Origin: Gemmatimonadota bacterium
Lineage (GTDB): Bacteria; Gemmatimonadota; Gemmatimonadetes; Longimicrobiales; Gaopeijiaceae
Reading direction: 5' to 3'
DNA length: 64,000 bases
NCBI GenBank assembly: GCA_041390125.1
Contig: JAWKQN010000020.1
Coordinates: forward strand, 20,395-84,394
Numbering within the stretch: position 1 is the first letter of the stretch; every line of letters starts with the position of its first letter. Shown here piece after piece: positions 40,964 to 49,282 of the stretch. A program made the position numbers and the translations under genes. The notes beneath the pieces were generated by a model. That model did no database searches and had not been told where the DNA came from. It worked only from the letters and a program-made list of their open reading frames with translations.

Positions 40964-42061
40964 ATGTCCGACCGTCTCTCCCGCCGCGAGTTCATGCACC
41001 GGAGCGCGCTCGGCGCGGGCGCCGTGATGTCCCTGCAGGCGTCTCCGGTCCTCGCCCAGACGAGGCGTGGGAGCGCAGGGACGCCGATGATCATCACCAG
41101 CCACGACAACGACACGGGCCACCAGGCCATGCAGGAGGCCTGGGGCATCCTCGCGAACGGCGGCACGGCCCTCGATGCGGTCGAGCGCGGCGCCAACGTC
41201 ATCGAGGTGGATCCCGAGGACACGAGCGTCGGCTACGGCGGACTCCCGAACGAGGACGGTGTGGTGCAGCTCGACGCCTCCATCATGGACGGCAGGACCT
41301 ACAGCGCCGGATCGGTGGCCGCCATCGAGAACATCAAGACGCCGTCCTCCGTGGCGCGCCTGGTGATGGAGCGGACGGACCACGTCATGCTGGTGGGTGC
41401 GGGCGCGCTGGCGTTCGCGAAATCGTTCGGCTTCGTGGAGGAGGACCTGATGACGGAGCGCTCGCGCGAGCTGTGGCTGCGTTGGCGCGAGCAGCACAGC
41501 GACAATGACGACTGGGGTCCGCCCGAGCACATGCGCGGTCGGCGCACGGGTGGGTCCGACGGCGCGGGCGGCTCCGGTCGCTTCGATCCCTACGGCCCGG
41601 TGGAGACCCACCACGGCACCACCAACGTGCTCGCCGTCGACGCCAACGGCGACGTGGCCGGCATCACCACCACCAGCGGGATGTCGTGGAAGGTGCCCGG
41701 CCGCATCGGGGATTCACCCATCATCGGTGCCGGGCTGTACGTGGACAACTCGGTCGGGGCTGCCGGAGCCACCGGTCGCGGCGAGGACGTGATCAAGTCG
41801 TGCGCGTCGTACTACATCGTCATGCGCATGCGCGAGGGGCGAAGCCCCCAGGAGGCGTGCGAGGACGCGCTCGACCTGATCGCCGAGCGCTACCGGGCGG
41901 TGGGGATCGACTACATGCCCGGCGAGAAGTTCGTGGCGATCAACAAGGCCGGCGAATACGGCTGCGCGCAGTCGCAGGCCTCGCGCGATCCGCAGCTCAC
42001 CGTGGCCCAGGACGGGTCGATCCAGCTCTACACGGGGACGCGGCGGTACCCGGGGCCGTGA
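40964..42061 (+). CDS. N4-(beta-N-acetylglucosaminyl)-L-asparaginase/isoaspartyl peptidase family (T2), Tat-exported
   Basis: A 365-residue Ntn hydrolase. The N-terminus SRREFMHRSALGAGAVM is a Tat signal. The alpha subunit has GTALDAVERGANVIEVDPED and GYGGLPNEDGVVQLDASIMDG. Self-cleavage would occur before the nucleophile Thr219 in ETHHGTTNVLAVD. The beta subunit follows with GITTTSGMSWKVPGRIGDSPIIGAGLYVD, typical of glycosylasparaginases. It would cut N-acetylglucosamine-asparagine or isoaspartyl bonds in the periplasm. The next, lipoprotein frame begins at or just after its stop. Confidence 0.9.
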   Translation: MSDRLSRREFMHRSALGAGAVMSLQASPVLAQTRRGSAGTPMIITSHDNDTGHQAMQEAWGILANGGTALDAVERGANVIEVDPEDTSVGYGGLPNEDGVVQLDASIMDGRTYSAGSVAAIENIKTPSSVARLVMERTDHVMLVGAGALAFAKSFGFVEEDLMTERSRELWLRWREQHSDNDDWGPPEHMRGRRTGGSDGAGGSGRFDPYGPVETHHGTTNVLAVDANGDVAGITTTSGMSWKVPGRIGDSPIIGAGLYVDNSVGAAGATGRGEDVIKSCASYYIVMRMREGRSPQEACEDALDLIAERYRAVGIDYMPGEKFVAINKAGEYGCAQSQASRDPQLTVAQDGSIQLYTGTRRYPGP

Positions 42062-42111
42062 GGGGCGCGCCGGCACGGGGGGCCCGTGGCATCGGTTCCC
42101 GACGCTGCCGC

Positions 42112-42537
42112 GTGCGGCGCCCGACGCTCCGCGCGGCCTTGTTGCAGGTGCCGACCTTGGCGATCTGGCTGTCCGCCTGTTCCACGTATCCGGAGGGCCC
42201 CATCCGCATGGTGCGGCCGGACGGCGTGAGCGTGGAGTGCAACGCGCCCGCCCAGGAGATCGCGGACGCGGCCCTGCCCGAGATCGGCGCCGCCCTGTCC
42301 GGGCTGCTCGAGACGCTGCAGTCGCAGGCTCCGGTGGAGCAGAAGGCGGACGAGTTCCGGCCGCTGGCGTCCACGCCCGCGGAATTGGACGTGCTCGACT
42401 ACCGGATCTGCCTCGAGTTCGGCGAGGGCGTGCTGGACGCCGCCGACTTCACGCAGTGGCGCGAGCAGATCCGGCCGATGCTCGCGACCGGGATGCGCTC
42501 GGTCAGTGAGCTGACCGCTCGCGCTCCCAGCGCGTGA
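42112..42537 (+). CDS. Small lipoprotein of unknown function
   Basis: From GTG 42112 a 141-residue lipoprotein with signal LRAALLQVPTLAIWLSAC. The body is helical and acidic (QEIADAALPEIGAALSGLLETLQ, then DVLDYRICLEFGEGVLDAADF). GTG 42058, overlapping the previous stop, is an alternative start but would place an Arg-rich stretch before the signal. The last 35 bases overlap the end of the convergent alpha/beta hydrolase gene. No family recognised. Confidence 0.55.
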   Translation: MRRPTLRAALLQVPTLAIWLSACSTYPEGPIRMVRPDGVSVECNAPAQEIADAALPEIGAALSGLLETLQSQAPVEQKADEFRPLASTPAELDVLDYRICLEFGEGVLDAADFTQWREQIRPMLATGMRSVSELTARAPSA

Positions 42538-43300
42538 GCAGCGCCGCCAGGTCCAGGTCGGGCGCGATCAGGCAGATGTGCCCGTGGCCTTCCAGGATCT
42601 CCAGCCGACTGTCCGGCGTGGAGCGCTCCATCATGCGACCCTGACGTACCGCCGGCACCAGGTGATCGCGGTCCGCCGCCAGGAACAGCGTGGGCACGTC
42701 CAGCTGGGGAAGGCGGTCGCGCACGTCGTGGTTCGCCAGGATGCGCAGCCGGTTCACGTACCCGGTGCGGGTCGTCTCCTCCATGACGGCGTGGAAGCGC
42801 TCACGCTCGGCGCGGGGGGTGTGCGGAGAATGCAGTCGGAAGGCCGCGAGCCGCCGCATCCGCGCCATCGCCTGCCAGGGCAGCTTCTCCAGCCCCCAGG
42901 CGGCCAGCGTCAGGTTGAGGCGCGGGCGTAGCGTCGCGAACGAGTTGAGGATCACCAGGCGATGGATGCGCTCGCCGCGCGCCAGCGCGTACGAGAGCGC
43001 CAGCGCGCCGCCGAAGGATTCGCCGACCAGCGTCGGCGGACCGAGATCCTCCACGGCATCCAGCACGCGATCGAGGTCCGCGATCAGGGTGTCCATGGCC
43101 GTGGCGTCGTCGCGCAGCCGATAGGTCACCACGGTGTGCCGCTCCTGCAGCCGCGGCGTCTGCCGGTAGAGCAGCCGGCCCGTGCCGTCGATCCCCGGTA
43201 CGTAGACCAGGGGCGGGCCGCTCCCCACCCGCTCCACGCGGGGGTCGTACGCGGTGGCGTCGGGTCGTGGTCCGGTGCGGGGATCGATGGGCGAGGGCAT
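42503..43300 (-). CDS. Alpha/beta hydrolase
   Basis: A 265-residue hydrolase: PPLVYVPGIDGTGRLLYRQ (oxyanion region), nucleophile elbow GESFGGALALSYA, acid strand TLFLAADRDHLVPA and His in ILEGHGHICLIAPDLD. The triad Ser-Asp-His is therefore complete. The substrate is unknown. Start ATG 43298-43300; the frame is open further upstream through a repeated sequence that is not part of the family. Confidence 0.85.
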   Translation of the reverse strand: MPSPIDPRTGPRPDATAYDPRVERVGSGPPLVYVPGIDGTGRLLYRQTPRLQERHTVVTYRLRDDATAMDTLIADLDRVLDAVEDLGPPTLVGESFGGALALSYALARGERIHRLVILNSFATLRPRLNLTLAAWGLEKLPWQAMARMRRLAAFRLHSPHTPRAERERFHAVMEETTRTGYVNRLRILANHDVRDRLPQLDVPTLFLAADRDHLVPAVRQGRMMERSTPDSRLEILEGHGHICLIAPDLDLAALLTRWERERSAH

Positions 43301-43332
43301 ACGGGAGGTACCGGGACCGGCGGAGCCAGGGT

Positions 43333-43372
43333 CCTCGCCGGGCCTGCGGATGCCTCGCCGGGCCTGCGGATG
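43333..43372. repeat. Two exact tandem copies of a 20-bp unit
   Basis: CCTCGCCGGGCCTGCGGATG occurs at 43333-43352 and again at 43353-43372, followed by a partial copy (CATGCGGATG). It lies upstream of the alpha/beta hydrolase and 107 bases before the BlaI operators. No function is apparent; slippage duplication is likely. Confidence 0.8.
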
Positions 43373-43479
43373 CATGCGGATGGCCTCCGCGGATCGGGCC
43401 ACTGGCCCTGCCGGACGGGGGCTGGCGGCCCGATCGGCCGCCGGCCCGGATCCCGCCCTTGCGGCCCTCCCGACAGTCT

Positions 43480-43512
43480 GCTAAATATCTAGCATGGTGC
43501 TATGAAACTAGC
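43480..43512. promoter_or_regulatory. Two BlaI/MecI-type operators
   Basis: GCTA-N6-TAGC occurs twice, at 43480-43493 and 43499-43512, 19 bases apart (about two helical turns). The first overlaps an AT-rich -10 candidate 17 bases after TTGCGG (43459-43464). Paired dyads of this kind before a BlaI gene are the usual sites for the repressor dimers. Confidence 0.7.
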
Positions 43513-43588
43513 AGCGAGCGCCACCGTAGAGATCCAGCGGGACCCGGACGGCATCCTCGTCCGACCCGGCCAGCCGAGGGCCCCATGA
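43502..43588 (+). CDS. Possible 28-residue leader peptide of blaI
   Basis: ATG 43502 lies inside the second operator and opens 28 codons whose TGA overlaps the blaI ATG (ATGA). The peptide is MKLAASATVEIQRDPDGILV followed by RPGQPRAP. No ribosome site is visible, so it would be read from a near-leaderless transcript. It could couple translation of blaI to its own, or be chance. Confidence 0.3.
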   Translation: MKLAASATVEIQRDPDGILVRPGQPRAP

Positions 43589-43968
43589 CCGAAGAGCTTC
43601 CGTTGAGCCGCCGCGAGCGGCAGATCATGGACATCGTCTTCCGCCGCCGCGAGGTGGCGGTCAGCGACGTGTTGGAGGAGCTGCCGGATCCGCCGAGCTA
43701 CTCGGCGGTGCGGGCGCTGCTGCGGATCCTGGAGGAGAAGGGTCACCTCGAGCATCGTCAGGACGGGCCCCGCTACGTCTACCGCGCCACCGTGCCGCGC
43801 ACGCAGGCGCGCGATCAGGCGTTGACGCGGGTGCTGGAGACGTTCTTCGAAGGCTCGACCGAGAAGGCGGTGGCGGCGCTGTTGGATCGTTCAGCGGGTT
43901 CGTTGGACGAGGACGAACTGGAGCGGCTGTCGACGCTCATCGACCGGGCTCGCCGGGAGGGACGATGA
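43585..43968 (+). CDS. blaI-like: BlaI/MecI/CopY family repressor
   Basis: A 127-residue winged-helix repressor: LSRRERQIMDIVFRRREVAV, DVLEELPDPPSYSAVRALLRILEEKGHLEHRQDGPRYVY and a C-terminal dimerisation half (VLETFFEGSTEKAVAALLDR). Relatives are cleaved by the partner M56 protease when it senses its signal. The M56 gene follows with a 4-base overlap. Two dyads lie upstream for autoregulation, and a third candidate at 46605 suggests control of the DUF5916 gene. Confidence 0.9.
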   Translation: MTEELPLSRRERQIMDIVFRRREVAVSDVLEELPDPPSYSAVRALLRILEEKGHLEHRQDGPRYVYRATVPRTQARDQALTRVLETFFEGSTEKAVAALLDRSAGSLDEDELERLSTLIDRARREGR

Positions 43969-46478
43969 TGGACGGGATGGGGATGCTGATGGGCGCGGGC
44001 CCGGCGATCGCCGCTGTGTTGCTGCTGGCCGCGGTGAAGGGGGTGCTGGTGCTCGGCGCCACGGCGGGCGTCGCCCGGCTGCTGGAGGGACGCAGCTCCG
44101 CCGCCGTGCGACACGTCGTGTGGACCGTGGGCCTGCTGGCCATGGTGGCGCTGCCCGTGCTGGGAGTGGTGCTCCCCCGCTGGCACGCGTTGCCGGACCT
44201 GATCCCCACCGTCGGCTTCGACGTCGAGACCGTGCCGGTGCTCACGGTGGAGGAGGTGCCGCCGGTGGCGCCCGTCGTCGCCGGCTCCCCGGTGGAGCTG
44301 GAGTACGCGCGAGAGGGCTCGGGATCCGTCGCCGCGGCCCCGACTCCGCGGCTGCCGGCTCCGACGGGCGTCGAGTCGGCCGCGGCGGTCGAGCCGCTCC
44401 CCCTCGACGTCCTGGCTTCCGGTGGGACCTGGGCCGTCGATGCGCGCGTCACCGGTGTGTCCTGGGCCGCCGGCCTGGGATGGGCGCTCGTCGCGCTGTG
44501 GGGGGCGGGCGCCGGGGTGCTCGGCGGCCTGACCCTGTTCGGCCTGGCGCGGGTGCTGCGCATCGAGCAGCGGAGCCGACCCCTGGCCGGTGTGCGATGG
44601 GAGCGCCTGCTGGACGAGGCCTGCGAGGAAGCCGGCGTGATGCGGCCGGTGCGCCTGCTGGAGAGCGCAGATGTCCCCGTTCCCATGACGTGGGGGTGGC
44701 GGCGCCCGGTGGTGGTGTTGCCGGCCGCGGCGGCTTCCTGGAACGATGCGCGTCTCCGCCAGGCCCTCCTGCACGAGCTGGCACACGTGGCGCGGGCCGA
44801 CCAGCCGCTGCACCTGCTCGGACGGCTCGCGGCCGCGCTGCACTGGCCCAACCCGCTGGCCTGGTACGCGCTGGGCCGCATGCGCCTGGAGAGCGAGCAG
44901 GCGGCCGACGACCTGGTGCTGCGGGTCGGCACCCGTCCCAGCGACTATGCTGCGGGGCTGGTGGCGGTGGCGCGGGAGCTGCCCTCCGTCCACCGCCTGC
45001 CCGCGGCCGCGCTCGCCATGGCGCGCACCAGCCAGCTCGGCGGTCGGGTCGAAGCGATCCTCGACCCGGCGCGGCAGCGCCGGGGCGCGTCCCGCTTCGA
45101 CGTGCTGGCGGTCGTGATCGTCCTGATGGGCTTCGCGCTGCCGGTCTCCGCCCTGGCCATGCGGCAGAGCGCACCGGTCGAGCCCATGGTCTTCGCGGTC
45201 TCGGAGCTGCCTCCGCTGCCGCCCATCCCGCCGGTGCCCCCGGTCCCCGCGGTGTCCGCCGTGGCGCCCGTGCCGCCTGCCGGGAGCGGCTTCGCGTGGG
45301 ACGTGCGCGCCGAGCTGGGCCGGACCCAGGTCGATCTCCGGGACCTCCAGGACCGGCTGGTCGGCCTCGCGCTGCCGCACACGCAGGAGGCCGATGTGTG
45401 CCTGGACCCGGATCACCGGATCCGGAGCGACATGATCAACGTCAACGACGACGGCCTGAAGGCCAACTGGTCGACGCGCGAATGCCAGTGGATCCTGGAC
45501 GTGCGCGGTGAGGTCACCTTCACGGACGCCGAGGACGACATCGCCGCGCTGACGCCGGGCGGACGCTTCGAGCTCGAGCAGTCGGGACTCGGCGTCACGC
45601 ACGAGATCCGGATCGACGCCGACCGCAGCGGCCGCCTCTCGCGGGTCTACCGACTGGACGGGGAGGAGCGTCCGGCCACCGAGGCCGCCGGTTGGCTGCA
45701 GCAGGTGGTGCCCGAGATCCTGCGCGTGACGGGTCTGGACGTCGAAGCGCGGGTGGAGCGCCTGCTGGAGCGCGGTGGCGTGGAGGCCGTGCTGGCCGAG
45801 GTCGGGCGGATCCGCTCCGGCTACACGGCGCGCCGGTACCTGACGGCGCTGCTCCAGTCCGACGCGGCGGATGCGCGTGCCGCTCGAGCCGCCCTGCAGA
45901 TCGCGGCCGAGCGCATCGATTCGGACTACGAGATGGCCGAGCTGCTGCGTGCGATCCCGGAGGACGTGCGCACGCCCCAGGTGCGCGCGGCCTACCTGGC
46001 GGCCGCGGGCACGATCGACTCGGACTACGAGCTGCGTCGGACGCTGGAGGCCTTCCTGGTGGATGGTGCGGCGCCGGACGAGACGGCGCTACTGATCGAG
46101 CTCGCTTCGCACATCGACTCCGACTACGAGGTGGTCGAGCTGTTGCTGGCGCTGGTGCGCGACACGCCCCTGGACGAGGCGACCCTGACGGCGTTCCTGG
46201 ACGTGATCCAATCGGTGGACTCCGACTACGAAGCGCGTCGGGCCCTGACCGCGGCGCTGCAGCAGGAAGACATCTCCTACGCCAACCTCGACCGCCTGCT
46301 CGATCGGATCGACACGATCGACTCCGACTTCGAGCGCGCCGAGGTCCTGCTCGACCTGGTGCGACGCGTGGATTCGCTGGACGACCGCCTCGAGCAGCGT
46401 GTGGTGGATTCGGCCGAGCGCATCGACTCCGAGTACGAGCGCAACCGCGTCCTCGCAGCGGTGGTGCGCGCTCGCTGA
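43965..46478 (+). CDS. BlaR1-like M56 metallopeptidase with IDSDYE repeats
   Basis: An 837-residue membrane protein. N-terminal helices (AAVLLLAAVKGVLVLGATAG and the VVWTVGLLAMVALPVLGVVL span) precede the M56 domain, with gluzincin motif LLHELAHVARADQPLH and Glu in LESEQAADDLVL; a further helix ends near residue 400 (VVIVLMGFALPVSALAM). Instead of a penicillin-binding sensor domain, the long C-terminus carries a beta region and then six copies of an I/V-D-S-[DE]-[YF]-E motif at residues 651, 684, 717, 751, 785 and 820, 33-35 residues apart, forming a helical solenoid-like array. It is translationally coupled to the BlaI gene. The ligand is unknown. Confidence 0.85.
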   Translation: MMDGMGMLMGAGPAIAAVLLLAAVKGVLVLGATAGVARLLEGRSSAAVRHVVWTVGLLAMVALPVLGVVLPRWHALPDLIPTVGFDVETVPVLTVEEVPPVAPVVAGSPVELEYAREGSGSVAAAPTPRLPAPTGVESAAAVEPLPLDVLASGGTWAVDARVTGVSWAAGLGWALVALWGAGAGVLGGLTLFGLARVLRIEQRSRPLAGVRWERLLDEACEEAGVMRPVRLLESADVPVPMTWGWRRPVVVLPAAAASWNDARLRQALLHELAHVARADQPLHLLGRLAAALHWPNPLAWYALGRMRLESEQAADDLVLRVGTRPSDYAAGLVAVARELPSVHRLPAAALAMARTSQLGGRVEAILDPARQRRGASRFDVLAVVIVLMGFALPVSALAMRQSAPVEPMVFAVSELPPLPPIPPVPPVPAVSAVAPVPPAGSGFAWDVRAELGRTQVDLRDLQDRLVGLALPHTQEADVCLDPDHRIRSDMINVNDDGLKANWSTRECQWILDVRGEVTFTDAEDDIAALTPGGRFELEQSGLGVTHEIRIDADRSGRLSRVYRLDGEERPATEAAGWLQQVVPEILRVTGLDVEARVERLLERGGVEAVLAEVGRIRSGYTARRYLTALLQSDAADARAARAALQIAAERIDSDYEMAELLRAIPEDVRTPQVRAAYLAAAGTIDSDYELRRTLEAFLVDGAAPDETALLIELASHIDSDYEVVELLLALVRDTPLDEATLTAFLDVIQSVDSDYEARRALTAALQQEDISYANLDRLLDRIDTIDSDFERAEVLLDLVRRVDSLDDRLEQRVVDSAERIDSEYERNRVLAAVVRAR

Positions 46479-46489
46479 TCTCCTGACCG

Positions 46490-46522
46490 GACCCCCGCGC
46501 GGACCGGCGTCCGCGCGGGGTC
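46490..46522 (+). terminator. Hairpin after the M56 gene
   Basis: GACCCC-C-GCGCGGA pairs with TCCGCGC-GGGGTC (one bulged C, loop CCGGCG), 13 pairs, starting 12 bases after the stop. The following GTTGGG is a poor U-tract, so termination may be partial and some transcripts may run into the DUF5916 gene. Confidence 0.45.
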
Positions 46523-46598
46523 GTTGGGCGAGGCTCCGCGACCGGACCCGCTTCGCCTCCCGCCCGATCCCGACACCGAACGACCGGAGCGTCGCGCC

Positions 46599-49238
46599 AT
46601 GTATGCTAAAAAATCAGCACACTGCTCCAGCGCGCTCGCGCTCCTGCTGGCGCTGGCCGGATCCGCGGGGGCCCAGAGCGCGCCCGCGGGCGACGGCGGC
46701 GCCGACCGGCGGGTCGCCGAGGCGCGCGCCGTGCCCGGGGGCGCGATCACGCTGGACGGGCGCCTGGACGAAGCCTCCTGGCGCGACGCCCCGATCATCG
46801 ACGGGTTCGTGCAGAAGGAGCCCGTCGAGGGAGCCGAGCCCAGCGCGCGCACCGAGGTCCGCATCGTGTACGACGCCTCGGCGCTCTACGTGGGTGCGCG
46901 CATGCATGAGGGCGATCCCGACATCGTGCGCGCGCCGGTGGGGCGTCGCGACGAGCTCGGGCAGGCGGACTGGTTCCTGATCTCGCTCGATACGTATCTG
47001 AACCGCAGGACGGCGGTGACGTTCGGCGTCACCGCCGGCGGCACCCGCTTCGATCGGTACCACGACCGGGACGACGAAGACGCCTACGACGAGGCGTTCG
47101 ATCCGGTGTGGGAAGCCCGCACGCGCACGGAGGCGGACGGGTGGACGGCGGAGATCCGCATCCCGTTCTCCCAGCTCCGCTTCACGCCCGCCGCCGATCA
47201 GCGTTGGGGCGTGAACTTCGCGCGTGCCATCCCGCAGCGGGAGGAGCGGAGCTACTGGGTGCCCGTGCCGCGCTCCGTGCAGGCCTGGGCCTCGCGCTTC
47301 GGCACGCTGGAGGGCCTGCGCGACATCGATCCGGCGCGCGGCGTCGAGCTGCTGCCCTATGTCGCGTCCGACGCGCGCCTCGTGGCCGAGCCGGACGCGG
47401 ACGATCCCTTCGCCGGGGCGCGGAGCGGCAGCGTGCGCGTGGGCGGCGATCTGAAGGTGGGCCTGGGCCCGAACGTGACGCTCGACGCGACGTTCAATCC
47501 GGACTTCGGACAGGTGGAGGCGGACCCCGCGGTCGTGAATCTGTCCGCGTTCGAGGTGTTCTTTCCCGAGCGGCGCCCCTTCTTCACGGAGGGAAGCCAG
47601 CTCTTCGACGGCGGGAATCTGTTCTATTCCCGCCGCATCGGCGGGCTCCCGGCCGTGCCCCAGGGCGGGGACTACGTGGATGCGCCCGAGACGGCGACGA
47701 TCCTGGGTGCGGCCAAGCTGACGGGCCGGCTCGAACGCGGCACATCGTTCGGCGTGCTGGGGGCCGTCACGGACGAGGAGCGCGCCCGCATCTGGTCGGA
47801 GGAGGAGGGGTTCGGGACTGCGCGCCTGGCCCCGCGCACGTGGACCGGCGTGGTGGCCGGGCAGCAGGAATTCGGTGCGGACGCCTCCACCGCGTCCGTC
47901 GTGTTCACGGGCGTCCACCGGGAGCTGGGGGAGGAGGACCCGCTGGCCGACTACCTGCACCGCAGCGCCATCGGAGCGCTGGGCCGCTTCAACCTGCGCT
48001 TCCAGGGTGGGACGTACGCCGTCTCCGGCCAGACGGGCTATACCCGCGTGCACGGAAGCGCCGCGGCGCTCCTGCGGACCCAACGCTCACCGGTGCACTT
48101 CTTCCAGCGACCGGATCAGGAGCACGTGCGGGTCGATCCCACGCGCACGGCGCTGAGCGGACACTTCGGATCGCTCAGCGTGGCCAAGAACAGCGGACGC
48201 CACTGGCTGTGGAGCCTCGACGGATACTGGGAATCCCCGGGCTACGAGCCCAACGACGCCGGGAGCCTGGGCAACGCGGACGAGATCGCGGCGTTCGCGA
48301 CGCTCACGTACCGCGACACCGATCCCGGGCGGTGGTTGCGCAACTGGTCGCTGTCCGTCTCTCAGGAGAACACCTGGGCATTCGACGGCGTGCGCGCCTT
48401 CGGCGCGCTGCGCAGCGACGCTCGCCTGACGCTCGCCAACTTCTGGCGCATCAACGTCACCGCCTGGCGCGACTTCCGTGGGCAGTCCCCCACGCTGAGC
48501 CGCGGGGGCCCGCGGGTGGGGACCGGTCGCGCCTGGGTCACGATCGCGCAACTGCTCAGCAGCACGGCGTCCGACACCCGCTGGAACGCGCGGATCTACT
48601 TCGGCGAGAGCGAGCAGGGGGAGCGCACGATGCGTCTGAGCGGGCAGGTGTCGGTGCGGCCCGGGCCGCGCTGGCAGCTCTCCGTGGCGCCCAACTACCT
48701 GATCGGCACCGATCCGCGCCAGTACGTGGCTCGCCTTCCCGGCGGACCGGCCGCCACCTTCGGAGAGCGCTACGTCTTCGCGACCACCGACCGGACCACG
48801 TTCCTGGCCGAGATCCGCGCGGCCTACGCGGTGCGGCCCGACCTGACGGTGGAGCTGTACGCCGAGCCGTTCGCGGCCTCAGGCCGCTTCTTCGACCATG
48901 GCGAGCTGCCGGAGGCCGGGAGCCGGGCGCTCCGCACGTACGGGACCGATGGGACCGGCGTCACCGTGCAATCGGACGGCTCGCGCACCATCACGGACGG
49001 GAACGAGACGTTCACGCTGTCCGCGCGGGACTTCAATGTGCGCTCCTTCCGCAGCAACGCCGTCCTGCGCTGGGAGTGGCGCCCGGGCTCCACGCTCTAT
49101 CTGGTCTGGCAGCAGGACCGCTTCTCCAGCACCCCGGAAGGCAGCCGTGTGGGCGCGGACGACCTGTGGGACGCGGTGACCACGCCCGGAGAGCACCGGC
49201 TCCTGGTGAAGGCGACGTACTGGCTGCCGGTGGGCTGA
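46599..49238 (+). CDS. DUF5916 outer-membrane protein with CBM9-like domain
   Basis: An 879-residue exported protein: signal (CSSALALLLALAGSAGAQ), CBM9-like domain at about 50-230 (ITLDGRLDEASWRDAPIIDG and VRIVYDASALYVGARMHEGD), then the DUF5916 barrel with NPDFGQVEADPAVVNLSAFE and FFPERRPFFTEGSQLF. It ends LLVKATYWLPVG. It is more distant from the two DUF5916 proteins at 30-35 kb than they are from each other. A BlaI-type box lies within its first codons, linking it to the preceding BlaI-M56 pair. Confidence 0.85.
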   Translation: MYAKKSAHCSSALALLLALAGSAGAQSAPAGDGGADRRVAEARAVPGGAITLDGRLDEASWRDAPIIDGFVQKEPVEGAEPSARTEVRIVYDASALYVGARMHEGDPDIVRAPVGRRDELGQADWFLISLDTYLNRRTAVTFGVTAGGTRFDRYHDRDDEDAYDEAFDPVWEARTRTEADGWTAEIRIPFSQLRFTPAADQRWGVNFARAIPQREERSYWVPVPRSVQAWASRFGTLEGLRDIDPARGVELLPYVASDARLVAEPDADDPFAGARSGSVRVGGDLKVGLGPNVTLDATFNPDFGQVEADPAVVNLSAFEVFFPERRPFFTEGSQLFDGGNLFYSRRIGGLPAVPQGGDYVDAPETATILGAAKLTGRLERGTSFGVLGAVTDEERARIWSEEEGFGTARLAPRTWTGVVAGQQEFGADASTASVVFTGVHRELGEEDPLADYLHRSAIGALGRFNLRFQGGTYAVSGQTGYTRVHGSAAALLRTQRSPVHFFQRPDQEHVRVDPTRTALSGHFGSLSVAKNSGRHWLWSLDGYWESPGYEPNDAGSLGNADEIAAFATLTYRDTDPGRWLRNWSLSVSQENTWAFDGVRAFGALRSDARLTLANFWRINVTAWRDFRGQSPTLSRGGPRVGTGRAWVTIAQLLSSTASDTRWNARIYFGESEQGERTMRLSGQVSVRPGPRWQLSVAPNYLIGTDPRQYVARLPGGPAATFGERYVFATTDRTTFLAEIRAAYAVRPDLTVELYAEPFAASGRFFDHGELPEAGSRALRTYGTDGTGVTVQSDGSRTITDGNETFTLSARDFNVRSFRSNAVLRWEWRPGSTLYLVWQQDRFSSTPEGSRVGADDLWDAVTTPGEHRLLVKATYWLPVG
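46605..46618. promoter_or_regulatory. Candidate third BlaI box at the DUF5916 start
   Basis: GCTA-AAAAAT-CAGC matches the GCTA-N6-TAGC dyads upstream of blaI with one change. It covers codons 3-7 of the DUF5916 gene, in an unusually A-rich island of this GC-rich DNA. A repressor here would block a promoter placed at the start codon or an elongating polymerase. Confidence 0.45.
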
Positions 49239-49282
49239 GCGACCCGCTGCGGGCGCGCCCGGCCCGTGCTCCCTTCGACGGG

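Noticed and set aside
43333..43372. Tandem 20-bp units considered as a minimal CRISPR or regulatory iteron
   Set aside because: Only two direct copies without spacers, and no cas or replication genes nearby. Slippage duplication is sufficient.
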